64,000 bases of DNA from assembly GCF_019203185.1 (NCBI RefSeq), contig NZ_CP078093.1, positions 992,001-1,056,000 of the forward strand, in the 5' to 3' direction. The notes under the pieces are model-generated. The model saw only the letters and a program-made list of their open reading frames with translations. It searched no databases and was not told the DNA's origin. Numbering within the stretch: position 1 is the stretch's first letter; every line of letters begins with the position of its first letter. This DNA comes from Crassaminicella indica (GTDB lineage: Bacteria > Bacillota > Clostridia > Peptostreptococcales > Thermotaleaceae). Position numbers and translations under genes: made by a program. Positions 1-11,533 of this stretch are shown piece by piece.

Positions 1-396
1 AAAGTTGATATAGCTGAGATTGATAAGCAGCACAGAAAGCTTTTGGAAATTGGAGGAAAACTTGCTGATTTATTAAAGCTAAAGGATGATATTGATCATT
101 ATGATGAAATTGTAGAGATTTTAACAGAATTAAGAGAATATACAGAATATCATTTTGCTCATGAAGAAAAGCTGTTAGAAAAGTATGGATACGATAATCA
201 AAGTCTTAGATTACATAAAAGGCAGCACAAGTCATTTGTAAATAAAATTATTCAGATAGAAAATCAAGATATTGATGAAAAACAAACAGGTATCAAGCTT
301 ACTATGTTGGAATTTATTGCTAGTTGGATAGAAAATCATATCTTAAAGACAGATCATGAGTATAAAGATTTTTTTCATGAAAATGGTGTATATTAA
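1..396 (+). CDS. Bacteriohemerythrin, 5'-truncated by window edge
   Basis: O2-binding non-haem diiron protein of the hemerythrin family. The open frame runs from base 1 without a start, so the N-terminus lies outside; the TTG at 43 is only an internal codon because the upstream in-frame residues (IDKQHRKLL) already match the family. Metal ligands visible: the His of DKQH, His and Glu of HFAHEE, the two His of LHKRQH, and His and Asp of the C-terminal HILKTDHEY. This is the complete ligand set of the single-domain family. Such proteins deliver or sense O2 in anaerobes and microaerophiles; which role applies here cannot be read from the sequence. It is followed by a terminator hairpin and is not obviously in an operon with the next gene. 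Confidence 0.93.
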   Translation, partial: KVDIAEIDKQHRKLLEIGGKLADLLKLKDDIDHYDEIVEILTELREYTEYHFAHEEKLLEKYGYDNQSLRLHKRQHKSFVNKIIQIENQDIDEKQTGIKLTMLEFIASWIENHILKTDHEYKDFFHENGVY

Positions 397-406
397 AAAA
401 TGATAG

Positions 407-442
407 CCTATGTCTAAAATTTTAGATATAGGTTTATTTTAT
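407..442 (+). terminator. Rho-independent terminator after the hemerythrin gene
   Basis: Inverted repeat of about 13 bp, arms 407-419 and 420-432 (CCTATGTCTAAAA against TTTTAGATATAGG with one mismatch), followed by a T-rich stretch. It lies 10 bases after the hemerythrin stop. Confidence 0.75.
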
Positions 443-463
443 ATTTAACAATAAAAATAAATT

Positions 464-487
464 AAGCTGAGTATTCTCGGCTTTTTA
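464..487 (+). terminator. Short second hairpin with T-tract
   Basis: AGCTGAG/CTCGGCT stem (one G-U type mismatch) with a four-base loop, then TTTT. It may be a backup terminator for the hemerythrin transcript; a leader hairpin of the prenyl synthase gene is the alternative. Confidence 0.4.
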
Positions 488-552
488 TGTTTATATAGAT
501 TAAAATTTGCAAATACTTTCTATAAAGAAGATATAGAAAGTAGGTTAAAAAT

Positions 553-1524
553 TTGATGAAGGCAGTAGAAAGTTTAAAAATTCGAGAATTACCAGGGATG
601 AATATAGTAGAAGAGGAATTATATAATTTATTCAAAGATAGCTATGAAAATACATATAATATTTGTAAAAGATTGCTTAGCTCAGGAGGAAAGAGAATCC
701 GCCCTGCTCTTGTTCTTTGTACTGCAGGGTGTTTTGGAGGGGTTACCAAAGAAGCTATTAAGGTTTCTACAGCTTGTGAATGTATTCATATGGCATCTTT
801 GGTTCATGATGATATTATTGATGCATCTATTATGAGGAGGAGTAATCCTACTATAAATGCACAAAAAGGGAATACTACTGCTGTATTAATAGGAGATTAT
901 TTGTTTGCTAAAGCTTTTGAAATCCTTTCAAGAAATAGACTTGTAAGAAGTATGGAAGTAATTGTAGATGCTATTAGCAAAATGTGTGATGGAGAAATTT
1001 TTCAAAGAGAAAATCTATTTAATTTAGATCAAACACGTGAAGATTATTACTGTCGTATATATCAAAAGACAGGGGTTTTAATTGCTGCATGTACTCAAGT
1101 AGGAGCTATTACAGCAGGAGCAGATGAAGAACAAATAAGAGCTTTTAAAGTTTATGGAGAAAATTTAGGCTATGCTTATCAAATTATAGATGATATTTTA
1201 GATTTTATAGGAGATGAAAAAATATTAGGCAAGCCAGTGGGAAGTGATTTAAGAGAAGGGAATATCACTCTGCCTATATTAAAATTAATAAAGAATGAGA
1301 AACATAAGGAATGGATGAAGAAAATATTGAAAAAAGGAAGGATTACAGAAAGTTATAATGAGATATTAAGACTTTTAAAGGATAGCGATGCTTTAGATGA
1401 AGCCTTTTGTGAAGCAGAATATTGTGCAGAAAAAGCTCAGGAATCATTAGAGAGCATAGAGGATTCTGTTTATAAGGATATGCTTTTAAATATTGCTGAT
1501 CAGATATTGGTAAGAAAGTATTAA
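553..1524 (+). CDS. Polyprenyl diphosphate synthase (trans-isoprenyl chain elongation)
   Basis: Elongates allylic diphosphates with isopentenyl diphosphate; cytosolic/peripheral. The first Asp-rich motif appears in LVHDDIID (about residues 84-91) and the second as QIIDDILDFIGD (about 210-221); GGKRIRP near residue 45 binds the diphosphate. The 323-residue length fits heptaprenyl/octaprenyl synthase catalytic subunits (HepT, IspB) rather than shorter farnesyl synthases. TTG at 553 lies 8 bases after an AGG and is followed directly by ATG at 556; either could be used. It stands alone with its own terminator, with no menaquinone genes nearby, so the final chain length and lipid (undecaprenyl precursor, quinone side chain or terpene) are not settled. 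The YtpB-like gene 4 kb downstream is a possible consumer. Confidence 0.9.
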   Translation: MMKAVESLKIRELPGMNIVEEELYNLFKDSYENTYNICKRLLSSGGKRIRPALVLCTAGCFGGVTKEAIKVSTACECIHMASLVHDDIIDASIMRRSNPTINAQKGNTTAVLIGDYLFAKAFEILSRNRLVRSMEVIVDAISKMCDGEIFQRENLFNLDQTREDYYCRIYQKTGVLIAACTQVGAITAGADEEQIRAFKVYGENLGYAYQIIDDILDFIGDEKILGKPVGSDLREGNITLPILKLIKNEKHKEWMKKILKKGRITESYNEILRLLKDSDALDEAFCEAEYCAEKAQESLESIEDSVYKDMLLNIADQILVRKY

Positions 1525-1525
1525 T

Positions 1526-1550
1526 CCCTTGTTTGAAGCAAGGGGTTTTT
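1526..1550 (+). terminator. Terminator of the prenyl synthase gene
   Basis: CCCTTG/CAAGGG stem (arms 1526-1531 and 1539-1544) followed by GTTTTT, one base after the stop codon. Confidence 0.85.
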
Positions 1551-1662
1551 AATGTATAATTAAATTAAGTTAAAGTTTATAATATTAAAGCTATATGATA
1601 TTATAAAAAATATAGGAAATATATTACGAAAGCTAGTATGGTTTAACTAAAGGGGTGATTAT

Positions 1663-2157
1663 CTGAAAAAATGTATAAGATATTTTTTTATGATATTGTT
1701 AATAAGCACATTAATAATAAATTTAGCAGGCTGTAAAGTAACTCTAAAGGCAGGAATTATAAATAATGAAGATAAGATAGAAACAAATGAAAATGAACAG
1801 GTAGAAATAGTAAAAGAAAAGCTAGATGCTTTATGCAGTAAATTAATAGATGCAGATGAAGAAAATATTAATAAAGCTTTAAAAGAGTTTCAAGAAAATA
1901 CATTAAAAGATGTAGAAAATGTATATTTTGCAAAAGAGGATTCAAAAAAGCTTTATATATATCCTAATTTAGGATTACCAGAGGACTATGATCCTACAAA
2001 AAGACCTTGGTATGAAAAAGCAAAAGAAGATGAATACTATATAAATGAATATATAGATTCTGTAAAAAATAATAATATGCTTACTGTATCAAAAGCATTA
2101 TATAAGGATAAAGTATTTGTTGGTGTAGTAGGCTTAGATTTAATAATAAAAAAATAG
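1663..2157 (+). CDS. Lipoprotein with a lone Cache-type sensor domain
   Basis: Predicted surface lipoprotein of 165 residues. The first ATG (1690) has no ribosome binding site and would remove the basic n-region. An AAGGGGTG Shine-Dalgarno at 1650-1657 sits 5 bases before CTG at 1663, which would give a normal signal: KKCIRYFF, a hydrophobic stretch, then the lipobox LAGC. A stop at 1648 rules out any start further upstream. The C-terminal half has the hallmark of double-Cache sensor domains: a GLPEDYDPTKRPWYEKA stretch, then LTVSKALY and a VGVVGLDL ending. These domains usually sit in the extracellular part of chemoreceptors or kinases; here there is no membrane anchor or signalling domain, so it may present a ligand to another receptor. 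The exact ligand cannot be predicted. Confidence 0.75.
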   Translation: MKKCIRYFFMILLISTLIINLAGCKVTLKAGIINNEDKIETNENEQVEIVKEKLDALCSKLIDADEENINKALKEFQENTLKDVENVYFAKEDSKKLYIYPNLGLPEDYDPTKRPWYEKAKEDEYYINEYIDSVKNNNMLTVSKALYKDKVFVGVVGLDLIIKK

Positions 2158-2204
2158 TATTTAAATAATATAAAGCAATGATGAAGAGTAGTACATATAA
2201 AAAA

Positions 2205-2392
2205 GGTTAAAGCGATTTAGGGATAGTGAGAGCCTAATACCAATATTTGTATGGAATGGACTTCGGAGTGTAAATCTGAAAAGTTAGTAGGATTTAACGG
2301 ATATCCACCGTTATAGGATTAAGAGGACATTTGTCAATTAGAGTGGTACCGCGGGTAAGGCTCGTCTCTATTATTATAGAGGCGAGTTTTTT
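2205..2392 (+). promoter_or_regulatory. T-box leader (tryptophan) of trpS
   Basis: Classic T-box leader: stem I region from about 2205, the conserved T-box sequence AGAGTGGTACCGCGGG at 2340-2355, then an intrinsic terminator with arms 2361-2370 and 2378-2386 (CTCGTCTCTA against TAGAGGCGAG) and a T-run. Uncharged tRNA binding would stabilise the antiterminator and allow trpS transcription. Candidate Trp specifier codons TGG occur at 2252-2254 and 2257-2259 in the stem I loop area; the fold needed to choose was not computed. Confidence 0.9.
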
Positions 2393-2440
2393 GAATACAA
2401 GCTTAAAAATTATATATAAAAAATAGGAGGAAAAAATAAT

Positions 2441-3448
2441 ATGGATGAGAAAAAAGTTATATTTAGTGGTGCACAGCCTTCAGGAAAATTAACTCTAGGT
2501 AATTATCTTGGAGCGTTAAAAAATTGGGTAGCCCTTCAAGATGAGTATAATTGTTATTATTGTATTGTGGATTTACATGCGATTACTGTACCACAAGAAG
2601 CAAAGGTTTTGAGAAAAAATACAATTGATGCATTGGCTCAATATATGGCATGTGGATTAGACCCAGAGAAGAGTACAATTTTTATTCAATCTCATGTAAG
2701 TGCTCATGCAGAATTAAATTGGGTATTAAATGCGATTACGTATATGGGTGAGTTAAATAGAATGACTCAATTCAAGGAAAAATCTAAAAAGAATGAAGCA
2801 AACTTAAATGGTGCATTGTTTACTTATCCAGTACTTATGGCTGCTGATATTTTATTATATCAAACAGATCTTGTTCCTGTTGGGGAAGATCAAAAGCAGC
2901 ATTTGGAATTGGCTAGGAATTTAGCACAAAGATTTAACAATAGATATAGTGATACTTTTAAAGTACCAGATCCTTATATTCCTAAGGTAGGAGCTAGAAT
3001 TATGAGTCTTCAAGAGCCTACAAAGAAAATGTCTAAGTCTGATGAAAATGTTAATGGCTTTATAGGGTTAGTTGAAGATGCTGATTCTATTGCAAGAAAA
3101 GTAAAAAGAGCTGTAACTGATTCATTAGGAGTAGTAAAATATTCAGATGAGCAGCCAGGGATTAAAAATTTACTTACTATATATTCTAAGCTTTCAGGAA
3201 AAAGTGTTGAAGAGATTGAAAGCATGTATGAAGGAAAAGGGTATGGAGAATTTAAACAGGATACAGCTGAAGTTATTGTTGAAGGATTAAGACCTATAAG
3301 AGAAAAATATGAGGATTTATTAAAAAATAAGGATTATTTAGAAAATATTTATGCTGAAGGAGCAGAAAAGGCAGAAAGAGTTGCTAGAAAAACATTAAGA
3401 AAGGTTTATAAGAAGGTTGGATTCGTTCCAAGAAAATTTATTTATTAA
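2441..3448 (+). CDS. trpS: Tryptophanyl-tRNA synthetase
   Basis: Charges tRNA-Trp with tryptophan in the cytosol; class I aminoacyl-tRNA synthetase of normal length (335 residues). The HIGH-equivalent region is PSGKLTLGNYLGAL near residues 12-25, and the KMSKS loop (KKMSKSDEN) is near residue 197. GEDQKQHLELAR around 149-160 is typical of bacterial TrpRS. A strong AGGAGG precedes the ATG. It is transcribed behind a T-box leader, so expression should rise when uncharged tRNA-Trp accumulates. A convergent terminator separates it from the flavodiiron gene. Confidence 0.98.
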   Translation: MDEKKVIFSGAQPSGKLTLGNYLGALKNWVALQDEYNCYYCIVDLHAITVPQEAKVLRKNTIDALAQYMACGLDPEKSTIFIQSHVSAHAELNWVLNAITYMGELNRMTQFKEKSKKNEANLNGALFTYPVLMAADILLYQTDLVPVGEDQKQHLELARNLAQRFNNRYSDTFKVPDPYIPKVGARIMSLQEPTKKMSKSDENVNGFIGLVEDADSIARKVKRAVTDSLGVVKYSDEQPGIKNLLTIYSKLSGKSVEEIESMYEGKGYGEFKQDTAEVIVEGLRPIREKYEDLLKNKDYLENIYAEGAEKAERVARKTLRKVYKKVGFVPRKFIY

Positions 3449-3465
3449 CAATGCACTGTAAAAAC

Positions 3466-3510
3466 AAGAAACCCTCCAGAATTATTTTCCTAGAGGGTTT
3501 CTTATTTTTA
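3466..3510. terminator. Bidirectional terminator between trpS and the flavodiiron gene
   Basis: An 11-bp perfect stem AAGAAACCCTC / GAGGGTTTCTT (3466-3476 and 3493-3503) with A-rich sequence on the left and T-rich on the right, so it can serve both converging genes. Confidence 0.85.
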
Positions 3511-3519
3511 TAGAGGTTT

Positions 3520-4680
3520 TTAAAGCTTTTCTTTTAATAGTTCAATCATTTTATTTAAATCTTCTCGATTTGGTATATAATTTATTTTAATATTATCTTC
3601 AACTTTAAAACCTGCCTCTGTTAATGCATCAGCTATTTGCTTTATGCTTTGGCCTCCCCAGCCATAAGAACCAAAGGCAATTGCTTTTCTATTCTTTGGT
3701 GCTAATCCTTTTAAATAAGTAAGAAAACCAGCTGTATTTGGCATCATATTGTTATTTAGAGTAGGAGAACCAACACAGATGTATTCAGAAGTAATTATGT
3801 CCGTCATAATATCTGAAATATGATTTGTTTGAAGATTTTTAAGTATAGTTTTATATCCTTTATCTTCAAAAGCCTGCTGAATTTTACTTGCTATTTTTTT
3901 AGTTGAATTCCACATAGTATCATATACGATTACAGCTTTCTTTTCTGTTTTATTAGATGCCCATTTAGTATATTCCTCTACTATTTTTGAAATATGCTCT
4001 CTCCAAATAAGTCCATGGCTTGTAGCAATCATTTTTATATCTAATCCTGATACCGATTTTAATACATTTTGAACTTGTGTTCCATAGGGAAGCACAATAT
4101 TTGCATAATATTTTTTTGCTTCCTCCATTACTACTTCAAAAGAATACATATCATCAAATCTTTCAGTAGAAGCGATATGCTGTCCAAATGCATCATTTGA
4201 GAATAATATTTTTTCCTGTGGTATATAGCAGACCATATTATCTGGCCAGTGAACCATTGGAGTAAGAATAAATTCTAATGTTCTTTTTCCTAAGCTTAAA
4301 TGTTCTCCACTTTTTATAATTTTAAAATTCCAATTTTTTTTATAATGTGCTTTTAAGCCATTTAATCCATTTGGACTTGTTATTACAGTTGCGTTTTTAG
4401 CAAGCTCTAGTATTTTAGGTAGTGATCCTGAATGATCCATCTCTACATGGTTGGATACTATATAATCTATTTTGCTAGGATCAATTATTTTAGATACTCT
4501 ATCTAATAATTCATCTGCAAAAAGTCCTTTTACAGTATCTATAAGGGTTATTTTCTCATCAATTATTAAGTATGCATTATAGCTAGATCCTCTTTGTGTC
4601 AAGTAGCCGTGAAAATTTCTTAAATCCCAATCAATGGCTCCTACCCAATAAATGTCTTTTTTCAGTTCTACAGGTTGCAA
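3520..4680 (-). CDS. Flavodiiron protein (FprA-type O2/NO reductase)
   Basis: Reduces O2 to water (or NO to N2O) at a diiron site using electrons passed through FMN, usually from rubredoxin; a cytosolic oxygen-defence enzyme of anaerobes. The N-terminal metallo-beta-lactamase domain carries the ligand set H78-x-E80-x-D82-H83, H144, D163 and H222. A flavodoxin domain starts near residue 247 (VIVYDTMWNSTKKIA). The total of 386 residues matches the two-domain class A enzyme without fused rubredoxin. The start is TTG, with a GGAGGT Shine-Dalgarno at the right distance. No rubredoxin gene is in the window. Confidence 0.95.
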   Translation of the reverse strand: MQPVELKKDIYWVGAIDWDLRNFHGYLTQRGSSYNAYLIIDEKITLIDTVKGLFADELLDRVSKIIDPSKIDYIVSNHVEMDHSGSLPKILELAKNATVITSPNGLNGLKAHYKKNWNFKIIKSGEHLSLGKRTLEFILTPMVHWPDNMVCYIPQEKILFSNDAFGQHIASTERFDDMYSFEVVMEEAKKYYANIVLPYGTQVQNVLKSVSGLDIKMIATSHGLIWREHISKIVEEYTKWASNKTEKKAVIVYDTMWNSTKKIASKIQQAFEDKGYKTILKNLQTNHISDIMTDIITSEYICVGSPTLNNNMMPNTAGFLTYLKGLAPKNRKAIAFGSYGWGGQSIKQIADALTEAGFKVEDNIKINYIPNREDLNKMIELLKEKL

Positions 4681-4826
4681 TTTTATACCTCCTCAAAATC
4701 TTCATTGCTTAGTTATATCGAAGCATTTATAAGATTTTCAAATTTACTTATACACTATTATTATACACATTTATTTAGTTCCTAAACTTTTTGATTTAGT
4801 GTTATAAATATAAATTGATAATTTCT

Positions 4827-4886
4827 TATAGATAAACAAAATCAATGTTGTTTGAACGAAGTGAGTTTTGAAGTTGTTTAATTATA
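4827..4886 (-). repeat. Repeat family copy E (internally deleted, about 60 bp)
   Basis: Starts with the family terminus TATAGATAAACAA, contains the core GAACGAAGTGAGTTTTGAAG found in the 240-bp copies, and ends with the opposite terminus TTGTTTAATTATA. Everything between terminus and core is missing. It lies upstream of the flavodiiron gene and downstream of the YtpB-like gene. Confidence 0.65.
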
Positions 4887-4892
4887 TCTTAA

Positions 4893-5954
4893 TTATTTTA
4901 TTATTTTTTTTCTTCTCAGTAATTTGCAGGAAGTATATAAAATGTTTGTAGTATAGGATGATTTTTTTAATATGCTTTTAGCAATGATTTTTTCTTCTTT
5001 GAAATTTGTTTTTGGGTCAGAAAGATACATTGATAGAAGTCCTTCTATGACAGTTATGTGAAAAAGTGGATTTTGTAAATACTTAGATCTATTCAAAGCT
5101 TGCTTCAAAAAATATATAAGTCGTTTTTCTTTTTCTTTATTATTTTTATAATAGGATATAAAGTTTAAATCTCCTGTAGCTAAATCTTCTCTTTCATCAA
5201 TAAAATAATCTAATAATATATGAAGACCGCATATATAAGGGAAATATGCATTTATTATGTTTTCTATGTGTTTTTTATCTAAATTTTTTTCTTTGCTTAT
5301 TGTGCAGAGTAGAAAAATTCCTAGTGTTGAACCTGCTGCAGCAGAAAATTCCCAAATAGATAAGTTATCATATAAATGAAGATAATGACTTGCCCAGTCA
5401 TTCAATGATTTTTCTCTTTTATGCTTTTGGATATGCTTGTAGCTTTGCATTTCACTATATAATTTTCCTAAGAATAAAGCTGTGCTTTGAATTAAATGAA
5501 AGCTAGGGAGTGTTTTTATATAGTTTTTACATGTTTTTACTAAATTATATAGGTAGCCTCCATCTTCCTTGTAAGGATAGTACTTATAATAATCATGAAA
5601 AACATTATCTGGCTTTAAGCTATCTGTAATTGCATAATGAAGCTGTAAAAAAGATTTTTCATTTTTTACTCCAACATTATCACATAGATTATCAAGATAA
5701 TCACTGATTGTTTGAAGGGCTACAATAAATTGAATGAGCTTTTTATCAACATGACCATAGTATAAGCTGTAAATACATCCTCCTTGAGAGTGAAAAGATT
5801 TCTTTTGTATACTTGATATAGCTTGATAGGATAATGTGGTATTAGGAATTATACTAGCTGATTTTTCCCAGTACATTAATTCTTTTTTTACTTGTGGAAA
5901 TACTTTTTTTACAAAATTATAAATAGTTTTCGATTGATAAATGGGTTTGATCAT
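4893..5954 (-). CDS. YtpB-like (DUF2600) prenyl-diphosphate cyclase/terpene synthase
   Basis: Resembles the YtpB/tetraprenyl-beta-curcumene synthase family, which in Bacillus cyclises long linear prenyl diphosphates to sesquarterpenes. Visible family marks are KSFHSQGGCIYSLY near the N-terminus, an Asp-rich DYLDNLCDN (about residues 85-94 from this start) and a C-terminal DYFIDEREDLATGDLNF. Length about 353 residues is normal for the family. ATG at 5963 abuts the AAAGGA Shine-Dalgarno; the ATG at 5954 has normal spacing and was preferred. A polyprenyl diphosphate synthase that could make the substrate is 4 kb away. No squalene-hopene cyclase gene is nearby. The product is inferred from family only. 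Confidence 0.75.
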   Translation of the reverse strand: MIKPIYQSKTIYNFVKKVFPQVKKELMYWEKSASIIPNTTLSYQAISSIQKKSFHSQGGCIYSLYYGHVDKKLIQFIVALQTISDYLDNLCDNVGVKNEKSFLQLHYAITDSLKPDNVFHDYYKYYPYKEDGGYLYNLVKTCKNYIKTLPSFHLIQSTALFLGKLYSEMQSYKHIQKHKREKSLNDWASHYLHLYDNLSIWEFSAAAGSTLGIFLLCTISKEKNLDKKHIENIINAYFPYICGLHILLDYFIDEREDLATGDLNFISYYKNNKEKEKRLIYFLKQALNRSKYLQNPLFHITVIEGLLSMYLSDPKTNFKEEKIIAKSILKKSSYTTNILYTSCKLLRRKKIIK

Positions 5955-6096
5955 ATAGCTCATTCCTTTATATATTTTTTTGTTAATGATGTTTATATAA
6001 TAAGTATAAAATATGCTATATCTATAGTATTTTAAACAAAAGAATGTAAATTTATGCTATTATAATGATAAGAAATCATTTTTAGGGGCGGATTTT

Positions 6097-6666
6097 ATGT
6101 ATACTTTAGAAGAAGTAAAAGCTTTTGTTTATGGGTGCAAAAAATGTAAACTCCATAAGGGTAGGACAAAGGTTGTTTTTGGACAGGGAAATAAAAATGC
6201 AGATATTATGTTTGTAGGAGAAGGGCCAGGATATTATGAGGACAAGGAGGGAGTAGCTTTTATAGGACCTGCAGGACAGCTCCTTACTAAAGCTATTGAA
6301 GCGATAGGCTTTACAAGAGATGAGGTATATATTGCAAATATTGTAAAATGCAGACCCCCTAACAATAGAAATCCTGAGAAGGATGAAATGCAAGCTTGTA
6401 TTCCTTATCTAAGATGGCAAGTAAAATTGATAAAGCCTAGTATTATCGTATGTTTAGGAAAAATAGCTGCTATTAATATTATTGATACGAATTTAAAAAT
6501 TACACAAGATAGAGGAAAGTGGCATTGTAAAAAAGACATATGGATTTTGCCAACATACCATCCTTCAGCAGTACTTCGAGATGCGCTTAAAAAAAGGCCT
6601 TTTTGGGAAGACTTTAAAAAAGTGAAGGAGAAATATGAAGAATTAAAAGAACAAGAAAATAAGTAG
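6097..6666 (+). CDS. Family 4 uracil-DNA glycosylase (4Fe-4S)
   Basis: Removes uracil from DNA arising by cytosine deamination, starting base-excision repair. The four cluster cysteines are present: C14 and C17 (YGCKKCKLH), C85 (VKCRPPNNRNP) and C101. GEGPG at 41-45 forms the catalytic/uracil pocket motif and YHPSA near 154-158 is the second motif. Length 189 is typical. A GGGGCGG Shine-Dalgarno precedes ATG. It is followed within 30 bases by a cysteine-free paralogue, and the two probably form one transcript ended by the hairpin at 7277-7320. Confidence 0.95.
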   Translation: MYTLEEVKAFVYGCKKCKLHKGRTKVVFGQGNKNADIMFVGEGPGYYEDKEGVAFIGPAGQLLTKAIEAIGFTRDEVYIANIVKCRPPNNRNPEKDEMQACIPYLRWQVKLIKPSIIVCLGKIAAINIIDTNLKITQDRGKWHCKKDIWILPTYHPSAVLRDALKKRPFWEDFKKVKEKYEELKEQENK

Positions 6667-6695
6667 ATTATAATGATATAGGAAGGATGTTTTTG

Positions 6696-7286
6696 TTGAA
6701 GGAAAAACAAATAGAAGAACTCAATAAAAAAATATTAGACGAACATAAAGATAAGGAAATTGTATTAGGAAATGGAAGTATTAATAGTGCAATAGTTCTT
6801 ATAGGAGAAGCTCCTGGAGCAAAAGAGGTAGAGGAGAAATTACCATTTGTAGGTCAAGCAGGAAAACATCTTGAAGAATTTCTTAATATTTTAGAATTGG
6901 ATAGAGGTGAACTTTATATTACTAATACAGTGAAGTTTAGACCGACAAGAAAAAGCAGTAAAACAGGGCGTGAAATAAATAGAGCTCCATCTAAAAAAGA
7001 GATAGAGGACTTTAAAGAATATCTTTTTGATGAGATTGATATTATAAAACCTAAAGTAATTGTTACTCTTGGAAATGTACCATTGAAAACTATGATGAGT
7101 AATGAAAATAACAAAATTGGAGAGCTTCATGGAAAAAATATTAAAGTAAACATAAAGAATAAGGAATATGATTTATTTCCTTTATATCATCCTGCAGCAG
7201 TTATCTATAGAAGGGAACTAAAAGAAGTATATATAGATGATTTAAAAAAGTTGAAAAAATTTAAAGAAAGTACATTAAAAGACTAG
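6696..7286 (+). CDS. Uracil-DNA glycosylase-like paralogue without Fe-S cysteines
   Basis: Belongs to the same UDG fold: GEAPG at about residues 37-41, FVGQAG, YITNTVKFRP, and a C-terminal YHPAAV. Unlike its neighbour it has no cysteine anywhere; the usual Cys in VKCRP is Phe and the N-terminal CxxC is missing, so it cannot hold the 4Fe-4S cluster. TTG at 6696 was chosen because the AGGAAGG Shine-Dalgarno ends at 6686, immediately before the alternative ATG at 6687 (no spacing). It may be an active cluster-free glycosylase, a different-substrate glycosylase or a DNA-binding helper; the sequence alone does not tell. Confidence 0.8.
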   Translation: MKEKQIEELNKKILDEHKDKEIVLGNGSINSAIVLIGEAPGAKEVEEKLPFVGQAGKHLEEFLNILELDRGELYITNTVKFRPTRKSSKTGREINRAPSKKEIEDFKEYLFDEIDIIKPKVIVTLGNVPLKTMMSNENNKIGELHGKNIKVNIKNKEYDLFPLYHPAAVIYRRELKEVYIDDLKKLKKFKESTLKD

Positions 7287-7320
7287 GGTACGAAGTATAT
7301 TATCCTAGTCTTTTAATTTA
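7277..7320 (+). terminator. Terminator of the two-gene UDG operon
   Basis: Perfect 11-bp stem AAAAGACTAGG / CCTAGTCTTTT (7277-7287, 7304-7314) overlapping the stop codon of the second gene and followed by T-rich sequence. Confidence 0.85.
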
Positions 7321-7451
7321 ATTTAATAATATGGTGTAAAAGCAGTAAAATGTGATTTTATGTATTATAATCCTAAAAAAGTAAACAATAAGCATTAGAT
7401 ACTGAAATAATCTGATATAAATATGAAAACAATAATTAAGTAGATTGATAA

Positions 7452-10994
<3,543 letters not shown>

Positions 10995-10995
10995 T

Positions 10996-11037
10996 AAAAA
11001 AGAGTCCAGGTTCTTTGACCTGGATACTCTTTTATTT
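10996..11037. terminator. Terminator between PFOR and the DUF3787-like gene
   Basis: Hairpin AAGAGT.CCAGGT / ACCTGG.ACTCTT with T-run; the A-rich left flank makes it usable from the opposite strand, and it overlaps the end of the converging small gene. Confidence 0.85.
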
Positions 11038-11193
11038 TTCGTTTTCATCTACCCATTCCTTTGCGTTTTCTACTTCTAATTCGTTAGGAATAGGAACGCT
11101 AGATTCTAGTTTTAAGTTTTGTATATTTGTCCAAGGAGCAGTTTTGTGATTTTCTATTGGCTTTGTGTTTTTATTTAATTTGATTTTGGACAT
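11032..11193 (-). CDS. Small DUF3787-like protein
   Basis: A 53-residue hydrophilic protein with HKTAPWTNI, SSVPIPNELEVENAKEWVDENEK: this pattern matches my memory of the clostridial DUF3787 family, whose function is unknown. The internal ATG at 11193 was chosen because an AAGGAGG lies 5-6 bases before it; the longer frame from 11223 would put that Shine-Dalgarno inside the coding region. It is monocistronic and converges on PFOR. No signal peptide or membrane segment. Confidence 0.75.
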   Translation of the reverse strand: MSKIKLNKNTKPIENHKTAPWTNIQNLKLESSVPIPNELEVENAKEWVDENEK

Positions 11194-11270
11194 AGTATCC
11201 CTCCTTATTATTAGTATTTTCAAAGTTGATAAAATCTATTAATAGCAGTATAAGGTAAATTATAGGTATC

Positions 11271-11510
11271 CGTAGATAAACAGTTTCAAAAAGAAATATA
11301 AAGAACAGTTCATTCAAGATAATTTTTGAAAAAACAAAACTTCATTCCATGAAAAAATACTAAACCTTCAAAACTCACTTCGTTCAAACAATGAAGGTTC
11401 TTAACGTATTTTTTATGAAATTTCAGTAAGTTTTTTTACAAAAGTTATCGAAGTCATTCACTTATCTTTATATATTTCTTTTTTTCATGTTGAAGTTGTT
11501 TACCTATATA
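11271..11510 (+). repeat. Repeat family copy A (about 240-bp near-palindrome)
   Basis: Non-coding element with ends GTAGATAAACAG...TTTC and GAAGTTGTTTACCTATA, and nested inverted pairs: AACCTTC/GAAGGTT around a central loop containing ACTCACTTCGTTC, then CATGAAAAAATAC/GTATTTTTTATG, then ACTTTTG-type segments against ACAAAAGTTATC. The whole transcript could fold into one long hairpin. Nearly identical to copy D (60416-60653); copy B on the far side of the rRNA operons is inverted relative to it. Confidence 0.85.
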
Positions 11511-11533
11511 TTACAAAAAAATTGATAAAAATA

